The position numbers and the translations under genes were made by a program. Source: an uncultured Saprospiraceae bacterium (GTDB lineage: Bacteria; Bacteroidota; Bacteroidia; Chitinophagales; Saprospiraceae). From it: DNA of 64,000 bases. Shown one piece after another: positions 9,201-17,837 of the stretch (position 1 is its first letter; each line of letters opens with the position of its first letter). Location of the stretch: assembly GCA_937942435.1 (NCBI GenBank), contig CALDEM010000056.1:26162-90161 (forward strand), in the 5' to 3' direction. Under the pieces are notes generated by a model. The model had not been told where the DNA came from and did not search any database. It worked only from the letters and a program-made list of their open reading frames with translations.

Positions 9201-10707
9201 TGAATCAGGTAATGTGGTTTATGGAGAAGTTTCAGTATTCGTAGATGCAAAATTAGAATGGACTGCATGCGATGATGGAGACCCATGTACGATTAATGAT
9301 CGTCAGTATGGTGATTGCCTATGTAGTGGTACACCAGTGATAGATGACTTTGATAACGATAGTGTTATAGATTGTAATGATGATATGATCATTATCTGTT
9401 TTGATGGTGTACAAATGGAAATTATAATTGAAGAATTAGAGGATTATAAACTCAAAGGTGCAGAAGGAGGTCCTTGTAACTATGGTGCGTCTGCCTCAAT
9501 CGGTGGAGAAGTATTTACTGTCAAAGGCGAAATGGTGGAAGGTGTAACTATACAATTAAATCAATCAGCAACTGATATAACTTCTTCTGAGGGTTTATAT
9601 CAGTTTGATGATAATGATATGTCGCAAAGGTATGAGCTATATCCGGAGCTCGATAATGACTATATAAATGGTGTAACAACCTTAGATATTGTTATACTTG
9701 AAGAGTTCATCTTAGGTAGAAGGGAGTTTGATGATCCATATCTACGTATCGCTGCGGATGTCAATAATGATGGTAGAATCACAGCATTAGATATTATAGA
9801 ATTGAGACTCATTGCATTAGGCAGAAGCGAATCTTTTACTAATCGGAGCTGGCGGTTTGTAATAGAGGATTATAGTTTTGAAGATATTACGAAGCCTTAT
9901 GATTTTAAGGAGATCAATGTTATTGAAGAGCTTGAAATAGACATGATGGACGAAAACTGGATAGGTGTCAAGATAGGTGACCTCAATCTAACAGCTCAGG
10001 CTAATAGCCTCAAGTCATCAGTCAGGTCCAAAGAAACAGTTAAGTTGCTGATCGCTGATCGTCAAGTTGATAAAGGAGCATCTGTTAGAATCCCAATAAG
10101 TATGGATAGAGATCAGTCTATCGTTGGGCTACAGATTGGTTTTGATGCAAAGCACATGTCCTTCGATGGTGTTGAATCAGGAAGTCTATCAGTCAGTACA
10201 GAACAATACAATATCACGGGATACGATTATAATAAGCTTGCTTTAGTGTGGCATGAAGATCAAGTCGTTGATGCCCGTGAGGAGTTGATTTACCTAAACC
10301 TAACAGCTGAGAAAGATGGGTGGTTGAGTGACATGATATCTATAGATGAGCGCTTTCCAAAACCACTGATGGGGCTAAAGGGCTATGAAGACATTACTAT
10401 AGAATTAGAATTTACACAAGAGCGTCATAAGCAACCGGAAGAATCTGCACAGCTCTATCAAAATCAACCTAACCCTTTTAATGGTGAAACTATTATCCAG
10501 TTTTTTATCCCAGAGGAAGGGGTAGTTGATATCACATTTTATGATATGAGTGGTAAGTCGCTTTATACGATCAGTGGCCGATATGGAGCTGGAGTGAACG
10601 CTGTGCGCCTTACACGAAGTGACTTATCTATGTTAGAGGGATTGATCTACTATCAAATGTCTTTTAAAGGGGCGGTGTTAAGCAGGAAGATGATTATCGG
10701 GGGATAA
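6292..10707 (+). CDS. Giant T9SS-secreted multidomain protein with DUF11, dockerin and cohesin-like modules
   Basis: A 1471-residue surface or extracellular protein. A signal peptide ends near residue 28 (DAVGQ). A DUF11-type segment (LTKNVRDGFVYSVGDLVVF...) starts near residue 257, an Ig-like region is near 400-480, and HYR-like segments with conserved cysteines follow at about 660-1000. A dockerin-like region near 1120-1180 has two Ca-binding loops, DNDYINGVTTLD and DVNNDGRITALD. A cohesin-like beta domain occupies about 1250-1380, and residues about 1386-1471 are a type A T9SS sorting domain (QNQPNPFNGET..., ending SRKMIIGG). It is paralogous to the 1506-aa protein in order and in several motifs (NNDGRxxALD, KSWRF/RSWRF, VKIGD). 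A role in cell-surface scaffolding or matrix is inferred. Convergent with the metalloprotease gene, 46 bases away. Confidence 0.88.
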   Translation: MIGSQAIKAWHICLYISLLMCLHDAVGQSIGDIMTYHIVPSCESPDPDKPTQVGQYFLSLDITEFDQTEGDFDILVDRQSVLQFHIDQSDVPFQRLVGPFNHTGVGGSYYEYIIRSLSSGVADTLYLPEVVCGLNTSNGLNNAGYYCENGYGVVAQVTPEPLDVPELPEKTYVYILVNHASQLVENRNFSGHFRDVQDLSAYEIHAFAIPFEEQADFINNIIIGASLNQEELNTCFAVCGIYDVTVDCSSFDLSLTKNVRDGFVYSVGDLVVFDITVHNDGVVTAYNVIVEDMLPDALDFETGMNPYWNDDLTSLPIDSITPGTSVTIPIYTRVNGNALNVEVINSAEIIFSAVAPDNPTIAFDVDSTPDNEVGAEDDQDDEEIIILENLCDATFEVDAANQAVCLNGPLTMMAEVEMASFPLRYRWRFNGEIVSRDSLYTIENHQPSDYGAYSLTIIDANNCSGTEFFDIEPIENQERFSCFTDINVGVNSDCEVFLSPEMFTSRPVSGLRDYIIEIRDESGAMVDQSDLSNYGPNTTLEARIVNPCTLETICWSNLHIEHNSRPTADIYQNDRLELLCPEVTSQNPTAIIDYYNNTYANVILDAQSYADSFNQLVCLQEWDVETIDQLIDASDLCGEQLVNRIYYVFDQEQKLAVDTATIIIQLISSDSIRMPEDVFNLTCSDGLKPAEINSYPSFYNNGVLTSLENVFDNRNATFCNIGITYTDQDFTDLCNFGASKIVRQWTAMDWCSNTLLEEVQYLFVIDDDAPVIELAEDDLLVNVAPFECFASIDLSQYVDVQDFCDAKPSLYVDGIALENNSIVLPIGVHDLVLSAIDRCGNQAEEQIRIKVMDEDLPSLILKEDIVISLSTDVDIETNYIEAVFVDAGSHDHDCGPVQLSIARASEIVLVTSEGGGVDVDFDLRNCMSNLEELDLNSDGAVVVDELFRNRIVFCCQDIGSFVRVAVRATDESGNVVYGEVSVFVDAKLEWTACDDGDPCTINDRQYGDCLCSGTPVIDDFDNDSVIDCNDDMIIICFDGVQMEIIIEELEDYKLKGAEGGPCNYGASASIGGEVFTVKGEMVEGVTIQLNQSATDITSSEGLYQFDDNDMSQRYELYPELDNDYINGVTTLDIVILEEFILGRREFDDPYLRIAADVNNDGRITALDIIELRLIALGRSESFTNRSWRFVIEDYSFEDITKPYDFKEINVIEELEIDMMDENWIGVKIGDLNLTAQANSLKSSVRSKETVKLLIADRQVDKGASVRIPISMDRDQSIVGLQIGFDAKHMSFDGVESGSLSVSTEQYNITGYDYNKLALVWHEDQVVDAREELIYLNLTAEKDGWLSDMISIDERFPKPLMGLKGYEDITIELEFTQERHKQPEESAQLYQNQPNPFNGETIIQFFIPEEGVVDITFYDMSGKSLYTISGRYGAGVNAVRLTRSDLSMLEGLIYYQMSFKGAVLSRKMIIGG

Positions 10708-10753
10708 TGGTTTTGTAGCACTCATGTACGTATGCCTAGATAGTAAGTTGGCG

Positions 10754-12586
10754 TTACTCTTTGCAATCACCAATCTTGGCTTCTAACACACCGTTATTAT
10801 TAATCTCAAAGCCAGCAGACAATTCAAATCCGTGGGAAGATTGCATAGTGAGGCTCCCGGTTTTTGTGATCGTTCCATCATAAGTAAGTGGAACAGATCT
10901 CATATGTATGACTTCATGGTCTATGACATCTGGAAGGTTTTCATCTTCTGAGCATGGATCTAAGCAAGGTGCACAGAGGCCACCGCAGTCTATTCCTTCT
11001 TCATCTGGATCCTTTACTCCATTGTTGCAGGTGGGATTAGATGGCTCAAATAAAAATGTAAAATCAAAAGCAATATCACTCCATCTGTCGTCCCACTCTA
11101 TGTATACGGTTGCCCCTTCATTAATAGGAAGACCTATGACTTCAGAAGCATAATTGAGTCCATCGCTGCTTATACAATTATCGTCGCTATTCGCTATTTT
11201 GTTTAGTGCATCACAAGTACCCGTATAAACAAATAATCGAGTGTCCACCCCTTGGCCACAGCTTTGTATAGTCAATACCCCGTCTTGTAGAGCCTCGTAT
11301 CGATACCATCTTGCATGGGTAGCATTACTTTGGTATGCTCCTGCACCTGCTGTTATACCAGAAACAGTTATTGTAGTTTGAGATTTAGTTATCTCACTTG
11401 ATAAGCTACAATCTTGACCATCGCTTGGGATACACTCTTGAATCTTACTTTGCAATAAAGTTGTAGGTTCTTCTCCAAAGCCAAGACTAAAGTTGACTCC
11501 AGATGGACTGGTATGACAATAGCTCATGATGGTGCCGCCGGCAGAAGGGATAGTGCTGCTTGGGCAGTTAGCGTTTGAACCGCCGCATGCATCGATAGAC
11601 TTGTCTCCGTCAGGGCCCCATGCACAGTCATGAGTATGAGGTGAGCCAATATTATGTCCTATCTCGTGCGCAACGACATGTACATCCCAACTATATACTC
11701 CTGGCTCGGATATAGAAGAGTGAATTTTACTGAACCCATAAGCTTTCTCTTTATTGCAGAGAGCATTGAGGTAGGCGACTCCGCCTTCTAAATCATCATG
11801 TGTTGACAATAGATGTGCAAAGCTACCGGGAAAATCATTTGCCAAAGATTCTTTAAAGCTTGCAAGAGCATTTCGCGATGATGATTTTGAATAAGGATCA
11901 GGACTCTCCCAGATAAATATATCAGCGATCTTGACATTAATATCTGCCTTTTTGTAAAGAGCATGCACTTGTAAAAACATGTTGTTTACATATTCGATCA
12001 CAGATGCTTTTGATTGGTTATGGTCGTTATAAAGGGCGTAGTCGCAGACAAAATATATGCCTAAAGTGTCTCTATTGCCGGCTTTTTGTGGCGTCTGCTT
12101 ATTGTCACTCGTTTTATAATTATTCTTAGTATCAGTATCACATACCCAAGCATAAATACTCTTCCTATTATTTGTAACCTCTTCTATTTTGCTATTGATA
12201 GTGGTGAAGTTGTACTGTCCAGATGCGTCTGCTAAGAGACCTTCTATCTTATCATGAGATATAGTAAGTGTTACAAGAGAGTGTTCCTTTCCAACTAGTA
12301 TACCCTGATAATAAATTTTGCCTTTTGATTTAGTTGAGCTATGGTTTGCTGATTCTAATCTTAGCTCAAGCTGTTGCCCTGTTCTATCTGAGATATATGT
12401 TTTGAAAGCTGATGGTCTTGCTGCCAATAGCGCTTCTATACCATTTGGGTTAAGCGTCATATCAGACTGTACGACTATGTAAGAAGGCACTAGCTTCGTA
12501 TGATCTGTCTGCGACCATATCATGTTGGTGCAGGAGCATAATAAAATCAATACGTAGACGACATTGCTGTGCCCAGTTGAAAACAT
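10754..12586 (-). CDS. Secreted zinc metalloprotease, reprolysin/metzincin-like, with 3-coathanger-type tail
   Basis: A 610-residue secreted peptidase. The N-terminus is a signal peptide (residues about 1-26, ending IWSQ). A propeptide-like beta region follows to about residue 165. The catalytic domain carries the metzincin zinc site HEIGHNIGSPH at residues 307-317 and a downstream Met-turn, MSYCH. Several cysteines around the site fit an M12-type fold. After residue 395 comes a beta-rich domain. Near 515-540 lies a cysteine motif of the form CNNGVxDPDEEGxDCGGxC, seen in many Bacteroidota exoproteins. The last 55 residues (GSLTMQSSHGFELSAGF...) resemble the 3-coathanger stack domain that ends some surface proteins. 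Substrate unknown. It lies on the opposite strand between the two giant paralogues and could process surface proteins (inference). Confidence 0.9.
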   Translation of the reverse strand: MFSTGHSNVVYVLILLCSCTNMIWSQTDHTKLVPSYIVVQSDMTLNPNGIEALLAARPSAFKTYISDRTGQQLELRLESANHSSTKSKGKIYYQGILVGKEHSLVTLTISHDKIEGLLADASGQYNFTTINSKIEEVTNNRKSIYAWVCDTDTKNNYKTSDNKQTPQKAGNRDTLGIYFVCDYALYNDHNQSKASVIEYVNNMFLQVHALYKKADINVKIADIFIWESPDPYSKSSSRNALASFKESLANDFPGSFAHLLSTHDDLEGGVAYLNALCNKEKAYGFSKIHSSISEPGVYSWDVHVVAHEIGHNIGSPHTHDCAWGPDGDKSIDACGGSNANCPSSTIPSAGGTIMSYCHTSPSGVNFSLGFGEEPTTLLQSKIQECIPSDGQDCSLSSEITKSQTTITVSGITAGAGAYQSNATHARWYRYEALQDGVLTIQSCGQGVDTRLFVYTGTCDALNKIANSDDNCISSDGLNYASEVIGLPINEGATVYIEWDDRWSDIAFDFTFLFEPSNPTCNNGVKDPDEEGIDCGGLCAPCLDPCSEDENLPDVIDHEVIHMRSVPLTYDGTITKTGSLTMQSSHGFELSAGFEINNNGVLEAKIGDCKE

Positions 12587-12961
12587 TACTACGGTGATTA
12601 GCGATTAACAATCTTTCGATTGACTTCACTTAATCTCTTGGGGATATAGTAAAGACGTACTTAGAAATTAAGAACACAGTTTATGAGAAGGCCAAACTGT
12701 AAAGTATCTTACCAACTAATCAGTCTTTGGCATAGGTACAAAATGAATGAGTCAGCTCAAACGGTAATTAAAATGTGTCATTCTTATGTAATACATCGTT
12801 AAGCCTGATATGGATTGCTTATATATATAGACGTATAGTATATCTAAGCTCTTGAACCGTAGATAGATATAAACCCTAGTGTTTGCTTAGCTAATGAGGA
12901 CAATCTACCTCGAGTGTCGAAAATAGTTGGTAAAAAAATATATATAATAAAATTATATATG

Positions 12962-12969
12962 TACGTTTG
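12962..12969 (+). promoter_or_regulatory. Candidate -7 box (TACGTTTG)
   Basis: Matches TAnnTTTG directly downstream of an AT-only stretch. Transcription would begin near 12976 and give a leader of about 110 bases containing the inverted repeat that abuts the ATG at 13087. Confidence 0.45.
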
Positions 12970-13015
12970 CCTTATCCAAGAGGTGCACATAGACGAAATC
13001 AGCACTTCTTAGGAT

Positions 13016-13086
13016 GAGATTTTAATTATTAATAGGCTTCAGCTCGACCCCAGTTTAACGCTTTTAATAATTAAACCCCAAATCTC
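13016..13086 (+). promoter_or_regulatory. Long leader inverted repeat abutting the start codon
   Basis: TTTAATTATTAA (13021-13032) is the exact reverse complement of TTAATAATTAAA (13064-13075). The flanks GAGATTT (13016-13022) and AAATCTC (13080-13086) are also complementary. The outer arm ends at the base before the ATG, so the folded leader could affect ribosome access. A regulatory role is inferred. Confidence 0.45.
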
Positions 13087-16000
13087 ATGACTAGATTGAA
13101 AACGATCTGTCTAACCTTATTGGTATGCATATGTATGTGCATAAACTACGCCTCAGCTCAGTCGAGCTCGTGTGCTAATCAGACCAATATATCTGTAGAC
13201 AGAGATTGTGAATTTCTTATTTCTCCAGAGGCACTCAGAGCCACTGGAGCCGCGGCGGATGCGCTGAGTATCACCTTTGATGTTGGTACAGGATCTAATA
13301 CGTCTTTTATCGCTGGATATGCAGGTGGATCTATTATAGATCTTGGCATACCTAATGGCGGTATAGTACAATATGCTTTATATGGCACTGATGATGGTAG
13401 TGGCCCAATGTTATGTTGGGGTGATATCAACTTTGAGGTGAAGCAAGTGCCAGACCCAATTATTGAAACTTGGGAGGTGATGTGTAGCCAAGAGATACCT
13501 CAGATACCGACAATAGAAGAGTTAGAAGGCGAAATCAATGGACTTTGCTTGGCGCCTATTGTGGACTTGACGATTGATAATAGTGTGGTAGGTGATGCTT
13601 GTACAGGATTTAAAACAATACGTAAGATTAATGGAACTATCGATTATGGTACATCTAAAGTTGTTACACCACTTCGCATAGATACGATCATTGAAACTCC
13701 GCTTACCGTAGGTATGGTCGATGGACCACTAGGAGGACCAACCAAAGAAGAGGCGATTTTGCTCTTCTGTGATGACATAGGTAATCAATATCCTTCTCCA
13801 GAGATCATTGAAGAATATGCTGAAGAAGGTATCAGAGGAGCATACCCATCTATACCTAAAGGATTGGACACAACAATAGTAATGATTGATACAATTGTTG
13901 AGCTCCGAGAGACAGTGATGGAACAAGTAAAAATTACGGATGCCAATGGTGTAGAGTACTGGGTATTATCTGAAGTGATCAATAAGAAGGATACGCTCGT
14001 TATGTTGCCAGATACGACCATTACCAATATCGTTTTGACCTTGAGACCAGGGGCAACTTGCAATCTAAGCACGACCTTCAAGGATGAATCATTTCCTGGC
14101 TGTGCTGGTGATGATTCTAAGATCCTTAGAACATGGACTATTTTAGATTGGTGTTCTAATGAGATTGACACTTTTGAGCAATGGATTATAATTGAAACAG
14201 CTGGACCAATCATTGAACCACAGGAAGATATATTCGTTGGGATCGAGCCTTGGGTTTGTTCAGCTTCTGTTCTATTGTCTGCCGATGTAGATCAAGGATG
14301 TTCTGAGACATTACAAGTTGTATTTTCGACGAGTCAAGGTGTGATAGAAGACAACAAAAGACTTACTGGCTTATGGTTAGGCGAAGTAGCTGAAGTCATT
14401 GTCAATGCCTTTGATGACTGTGGACAGATCGCAAGAGATACTTTTTACGTGACGCCATTTGACAGTATAGCACCTGTTGCAGTAGCTGCAGATGAGATCA
14501 ACGTTTCCTTGTCTGGTGATCCACTTGTTGTAGAGACAGAAGAAGATCGAGGAGTGGCTAAAGTTTTTATCGATGCGATAGACGCAGGTTCTCACAATGC
14601 GGGTTGTGGAGAAGTAGATAGATGTCTCTTATTAAAAGAAGAGTTAGAGGACCCAGTGATCATCGATGGAGAGCATGTTATGATAGATGGACAGTTGATC
14701 TATCATGCCAAGGGATGTGGATACGATGGCATGATCCCAGGTAGGCCAGCAACCAAAAGCGAACCTGCGATACCAGAGACATTCTATGTGGTTTGTAAAG
14801 ATAATGTCAAGTTCTGTTGCGAGTCATTAGGTACCAACAATGTAGCTATGGTTGTCACCAATGGTGGCAATATGCAAGCGGTTACCTGGACGCAAGTACT
14901 TGTAGAAGATAAGACTTCCCCAATTGTAATTTGCCCTCAGCCATTTACAGTGGGTTGTGAAGAAGAGTTTGAGATTCCACGGCCAATCATCTTCAATGGC
15001 GTCTGTTCTATAGATGTACTGGAGATGACGATGACTGAAGATTTTGATAATTGTGGAGATGGAACCAAGACAGTGGTTTGGTCACGTAATAGTGATGTGA
15101 TCTGTACGACTGTGATAACAGTTGACGGTACCAGTGGATTTAATCCTTATGAGATTAAGTGGCCTCAGCACTACACGAGCGATATCGAACCAGGTATCAG
15201 AAGAGAGTGCGAAGTGTTAGTTGATGAAGATGGAGAGGCCATCTTAGACGATGATAACAACGAACAATATGTGATTGTTGAGTTCCCTGAAGACATACGT
15301 ATGGGAGATCCATTTGAATGTACAGATGGTGGAGATACAGGCGAGCCAGTATGGTGTACTAACTCTTGTGGTTTAGTCGGCGTAAACTTTGAAGATCAAG
15401 AGTTGTCTGCAATATCAGCTTGTAGAAAGATTGTCAGAAGATGGACTGTGATTGATTGGTGTTCTTGGGATCCCAACTCTACAGAAGAAGACGATGATAA
15501 TGATACCACAGATAAGTTTACGGCTATTACAGATGAGTGGTTAGGAGAAGGAGCTTGGTTAACTGATAGCCGCACGACCGAAGGAGCTGCTTGTGCCCAA
15601 TGTGACAAGCCAGCGGGAGAAGCAGACTTTGTTTATTTCAGATATGACACCGTAGATGTAGATGGATATTATACATATGATCAGGTGATTAAGATTCTTG
15701 ATTTTGATGCACCAATCGTAAGTGCGCCTGATACAATTAGATTAAGCATAGTAGGCGGAGCAACTGCTAAAGGAGAAAGTTTTGACGATTGTGTTGCTTC
15801 AGATATTGTAGGTGCTAGTGTGCGTGACTTCTGTGGAACAGCAGAAAGTGATGCATCTGGCGCAGGTTGGAGCATCAGCGTATTTAGATTAGACGACGGT
15901 GTAGAAACATTAGTTGAGTCTAAAGATGTATTTGGAGCAGATGTAACAATGGGTACCCAGTTAGGACAATCAGGAGATGTGCATCTGATCAGATGGTTGG

Positions 16001-17607
16001 TCCGTGACGGTTGCGGCAATATCGGTCGAGCAGAGACTTATGTCTTCTTCTTAGAAGATAAGGCACCAACTCCTTTATGTATTCAGAACTTGAGTACCAG
16101 CACGATGAATACTGATGGAACTGCGACAATCTGGGCTACTGATTTTGATGCTGGTAGTTTTGATAACTGTAGTGAAGTCGATCTCTTTTTTAAAGATGCA
16201 GAAGGTAATTTTACATCTTCACTCACATTTGAATGTGGAGATATAGAAGGAGGAGTCAGTGACGAGTTCAATATAGAGTTGTATGCTGTAGATGCACTTG
16301 GCAACTTTGACTTTTGTAATGTAGCATTGCAAGTTGATGATTTCAATGATAACTGCCCTAACTCTGGAAGAGTTGATGACGACGATGTCAACATCGTATC
16401 TGGTAGTATAATTACAAGTTCTGGTGATAGAGTAGAAGATGTAGAAGTATCTCTTACCGTTGGTCCTAAGGACATGACTACAGTTGAAGGCTTCTATGCA
16501 TTCAATGATCTAGTATACTCTGATTTTACAATTATGCCAGAAAAGGATAATGACTATCTCAATGGTGTGACAGCTTTAGATATAGTATTGATCCAGCGTC
16601 ATTTGTTAGGTCTTACGACATTTGATTCTCCTTATACAATCATAGCAGGTGATATCAACAATGATGGCAGATTGAGTGCGCTCGATCTTGTAGATCTTAG
16701 AAGGCTTGTTTTGGGTATATATGATGAGCTTCCGCGAAATAAGAGCTGGAGATTTGTCGCAGCATCGCAGAGGTTTCCTAATCCAACTTCACCATTTCCA
16801 TTTACAGAAGTGATATCCATCTCTGATTTTGATGGGAGTGAAAGAGGGCAAAACTTTATGGCTGTAAAGATTGGTGATGTCAATGGCAACGCCGTCGCTA
16901 ACAGTTTGCTTTCTGGCGATAATAGAAGTGCAGGTATGTTGGCTTTCCAATTAGATGACACTGAGATTACAAAAGGTGAGACATTTGATATAGCTGTTGA
17001 GTCTTCTAATTTTGCAGACATAGTAGCATATCAATATACTATGGAGCTCAATGGACTTGAGTTCATATCTGCGACATCTGGAGCAATAGATGTTGATGAT
17101 TCTAATTTTGGATTGCTTGACGCAAATACTGTAACGACATCTTGGTTCAGTCCGACAGGTATCACAACTGATGACGCTTTATATACGATTACATTTAGAG
17201 CTACTAAAGATGTTTCATTAAGTGATGCGATGACTGTTAGTTCACGTATCACTCCGGCTCTTGCTTACAATGCTGATCAGGAGTTGTTAGATGTAGGAGT
17301 CGAATACAACAATATAGCACTGCCGAGCGAATTCACCTTATTGCAAAACAGACCCAACCCTTGGGAACAATCTACAAGCATAGGATTTGAATTGCCATCA
17401 GCAGGTGCTGCTCAGTTAACAGTTTATGATATAACTGGAAAATCAATACTGACTAATAACTACGAGTTAGGTGCCGGATATCAAGAAGTTGTCATTGACA
17501 AGTCTGATATCAACAGCACAGGTGTACTATACTATCAAGTAGAGTTTTTATCACATAGTGATGGATCGACCTACACTTCTACTAAGAAGATGATAGTTAT
17601 CAACTAG
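13087..17607 (+). CDS. Giant T9SS-secreted multidomain protein, paralogue of the 1471-aa protein
   Basis: A 1506-residue secreted protein. The signal peptide MTRLKTICLTLLVCICMC... ends at ASAQ (residue 25). The long central part holds repeated cysteine-rich HYR-like and Ig-like segments. Several contain WTxxDWCS motifs, as in the 1471-aa protein (RTWTILDWCSN, RRWTVIDWCSW). A dockerin-like region at about 1154-1213 has two loops, DNDYLNGVTALD and DINNDGRLSALD. A cohesin-like domain occupies about 1285-1410. Residues about 1412-1506 are a type A T9SS sorting domain (LLQNRPNPWEQ..., ending KKMIVIN). Module order matches the paralogue, indicating an old duplication now separated by the metalloprotease gene. 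Two hairpins follow the stop codon. Probable surface scaffold or matrix protein (inference). Confidence 0.88.
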   Translation: MTRLKTICLTLLVCICMCINYASAQSSSCANQTNISVDRDCEFLISPEALRATGAAADALSITFDVGTGSNTSFIAGYAGGSIIDLGIPNGGIVQYALYGTDDGSGPMLCWGDINFEVKQVPDPIIETWEVMCSQEIPQIPTIEELEGEINGLCLAPIVDLTIDNSVVGDACTGFKTIRKINGTIDYGTSKVVTPLRIDTIIETPLTVGMVDGPLGGPTKEEAILLFCDDIGNQYPSPEIIEEYAEEGIRGAYPSIPKGLDTTIVMIDTIVELRETVMEQVKITDANGVEYWVLSEVINKKDTLVMLPDTTITNIVLTLRPGATCNLSTTFKDESFPGCAGDDSKILRTWTILDWCSNEIDTFEQWIIIETAGPIIEPQEDIFVGIEPWVCSASVLLSADVDQGCSETLQVVFSTSQGVIEDNKRLTGLWLGEVAEVIVNAFDDCGQIARDTFYVTPFDSIAPVAVAADEINVSLSGDPLVVETEEDRGVAKVFIDAIDAGSHNAGCGEVDRCLLLKEELEDPVIIDGEHVMIDGQLIYHAKGCGYDGMIPGRPATKSEPAIPETFYVVCKDNVKFCCESLGTNNVAMVVTNGGNMQAVTWTQVLVEDKTSPIVICPQPFTVGCEEEFEIPRPIIFNGVCSIDVLEMTMTEDFDNCGDGTKTVVWSRNSDVICTTVITVDGTSGFNPYEIKWPQHYTSDIEPGIRRECEVLVDEDGEAILDDDNNEQYVIVEFPEDIRMGDPFECTDGGDTGEPVWCTNSCGLVGVNFEDQELSAISACRKIVRRWTVIDWCSWDPNSTEEDDDNDTTDKFTAITDEWLGEGAWLTDSRTTEGAACAQCDKPAGEADFVYFRYDTVDVDGYYTYDQVIKILDFDAPIVSAPDTIRLSIVGGATAKGESFDDCVASDIVGASVRDFCGTAESDASGAGWSISVFRLDDGVETLVESKDVFGADVTMGTQLGQSGDVHLIRWLVRDGCGNIGRAETYVFFLEDKAPTPLCIQNLSTSTMNTDGTATIWATDFDAGSFDNCSEVDLFFKDAEGNFTSSLTFECGDIEGGVSDEFNIELYAVDALGNFDFCNVALQVDDFNDNCPNSGRVDDDDVNIVSGSIITSSGDRVEDVEVSLTVGPKDMTTVEGFYAFNDLVYSDFTIMPEKDNDYLNGVTALDIVLIQRHLLGLTTFDSPYTIIAGDINNDGRLSALDLVDLRRLVLGIYDELPRNKSWRFVAASQRFPNPTSPFPFTEVISISDFDGSERGQNFMAVKIGDVNGNAVANSLLSGDNRSAGMLAFQLDDTEITKGETFDIAVESSNFADIVAYQYTMELNGLEFISATSGAIDVDDSNFGLLDANTVTTSWFSPTGITTDDALYTITFRATKDVSLSDAMTVSSRITPALAYNADQELLDVGVEYNNIALPSEFTLLQNRPNPWEQSTSIGFELPSAGAAQLTVYDITGKSILTNNYELGAGYQEVVIDKSDINSTGVLYYQVEFLSHSDGSTYTSTKKMIVIN

Positions 17608-17627
17608 ATCTTAATAGGTTCAGGATA

Positions 17628-17654
17628 GTATCATTATCATAGGCATAATGATAC
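17628..17654 (+). terminator. Hairpin after the 1506-aa gene
   Basis: Perfect 10-bp arms GTATCATTAT and ATAATGATAC with a 7-base loop, 20 bases after the stop codon. It has no T-run, so it is more an mRNA 3'-end stem than a classic terminator. Confidence 0.5.
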
Positions 17655-17699
17655 AAGACTTAAGGATTTAATTATTAAAGGTTCTTGAGGATAAGAAAG

Positions 17700-17730
17700 A
17701 CCCGTTGCAAGACATTGCAGCGGGTTTTTG
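17700..17730 (+). terminator. Intrinsic terminator
   Basis: ACCCGTTGCAA (17700-17710), loop GACA, TTGCAGCGGGT (17715-17725), then a T-run. The stem is 11 bp with one G-T pair. It closes the giant-protein gene before kynU. Confidence 0.88.
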
Positions 17731-17837
17731 TTTATACCTCCCTGCATCAAGCTTAAAATAATTAGCAAAAGCCTGAAGCCGACTTTTAGTATGTGAAAGA
17801 TCATAGTTAAAGTTATCATTGTAATAAGATTGTTGGT

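Larger units (their letters stand above)
12587..13086. other. Divergent intergenic region, promoters and leader
   Basis: A 500-base AT-rich region between the divergent metalloprotease and 1506-aa genes. It contains an A/T tract at 12930-12960, a candidate -7 box at 12962-12969 and a leader inverted repeat at 13016-13086. No RNA gene or small ORF is supported. Confidence 0.6.
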
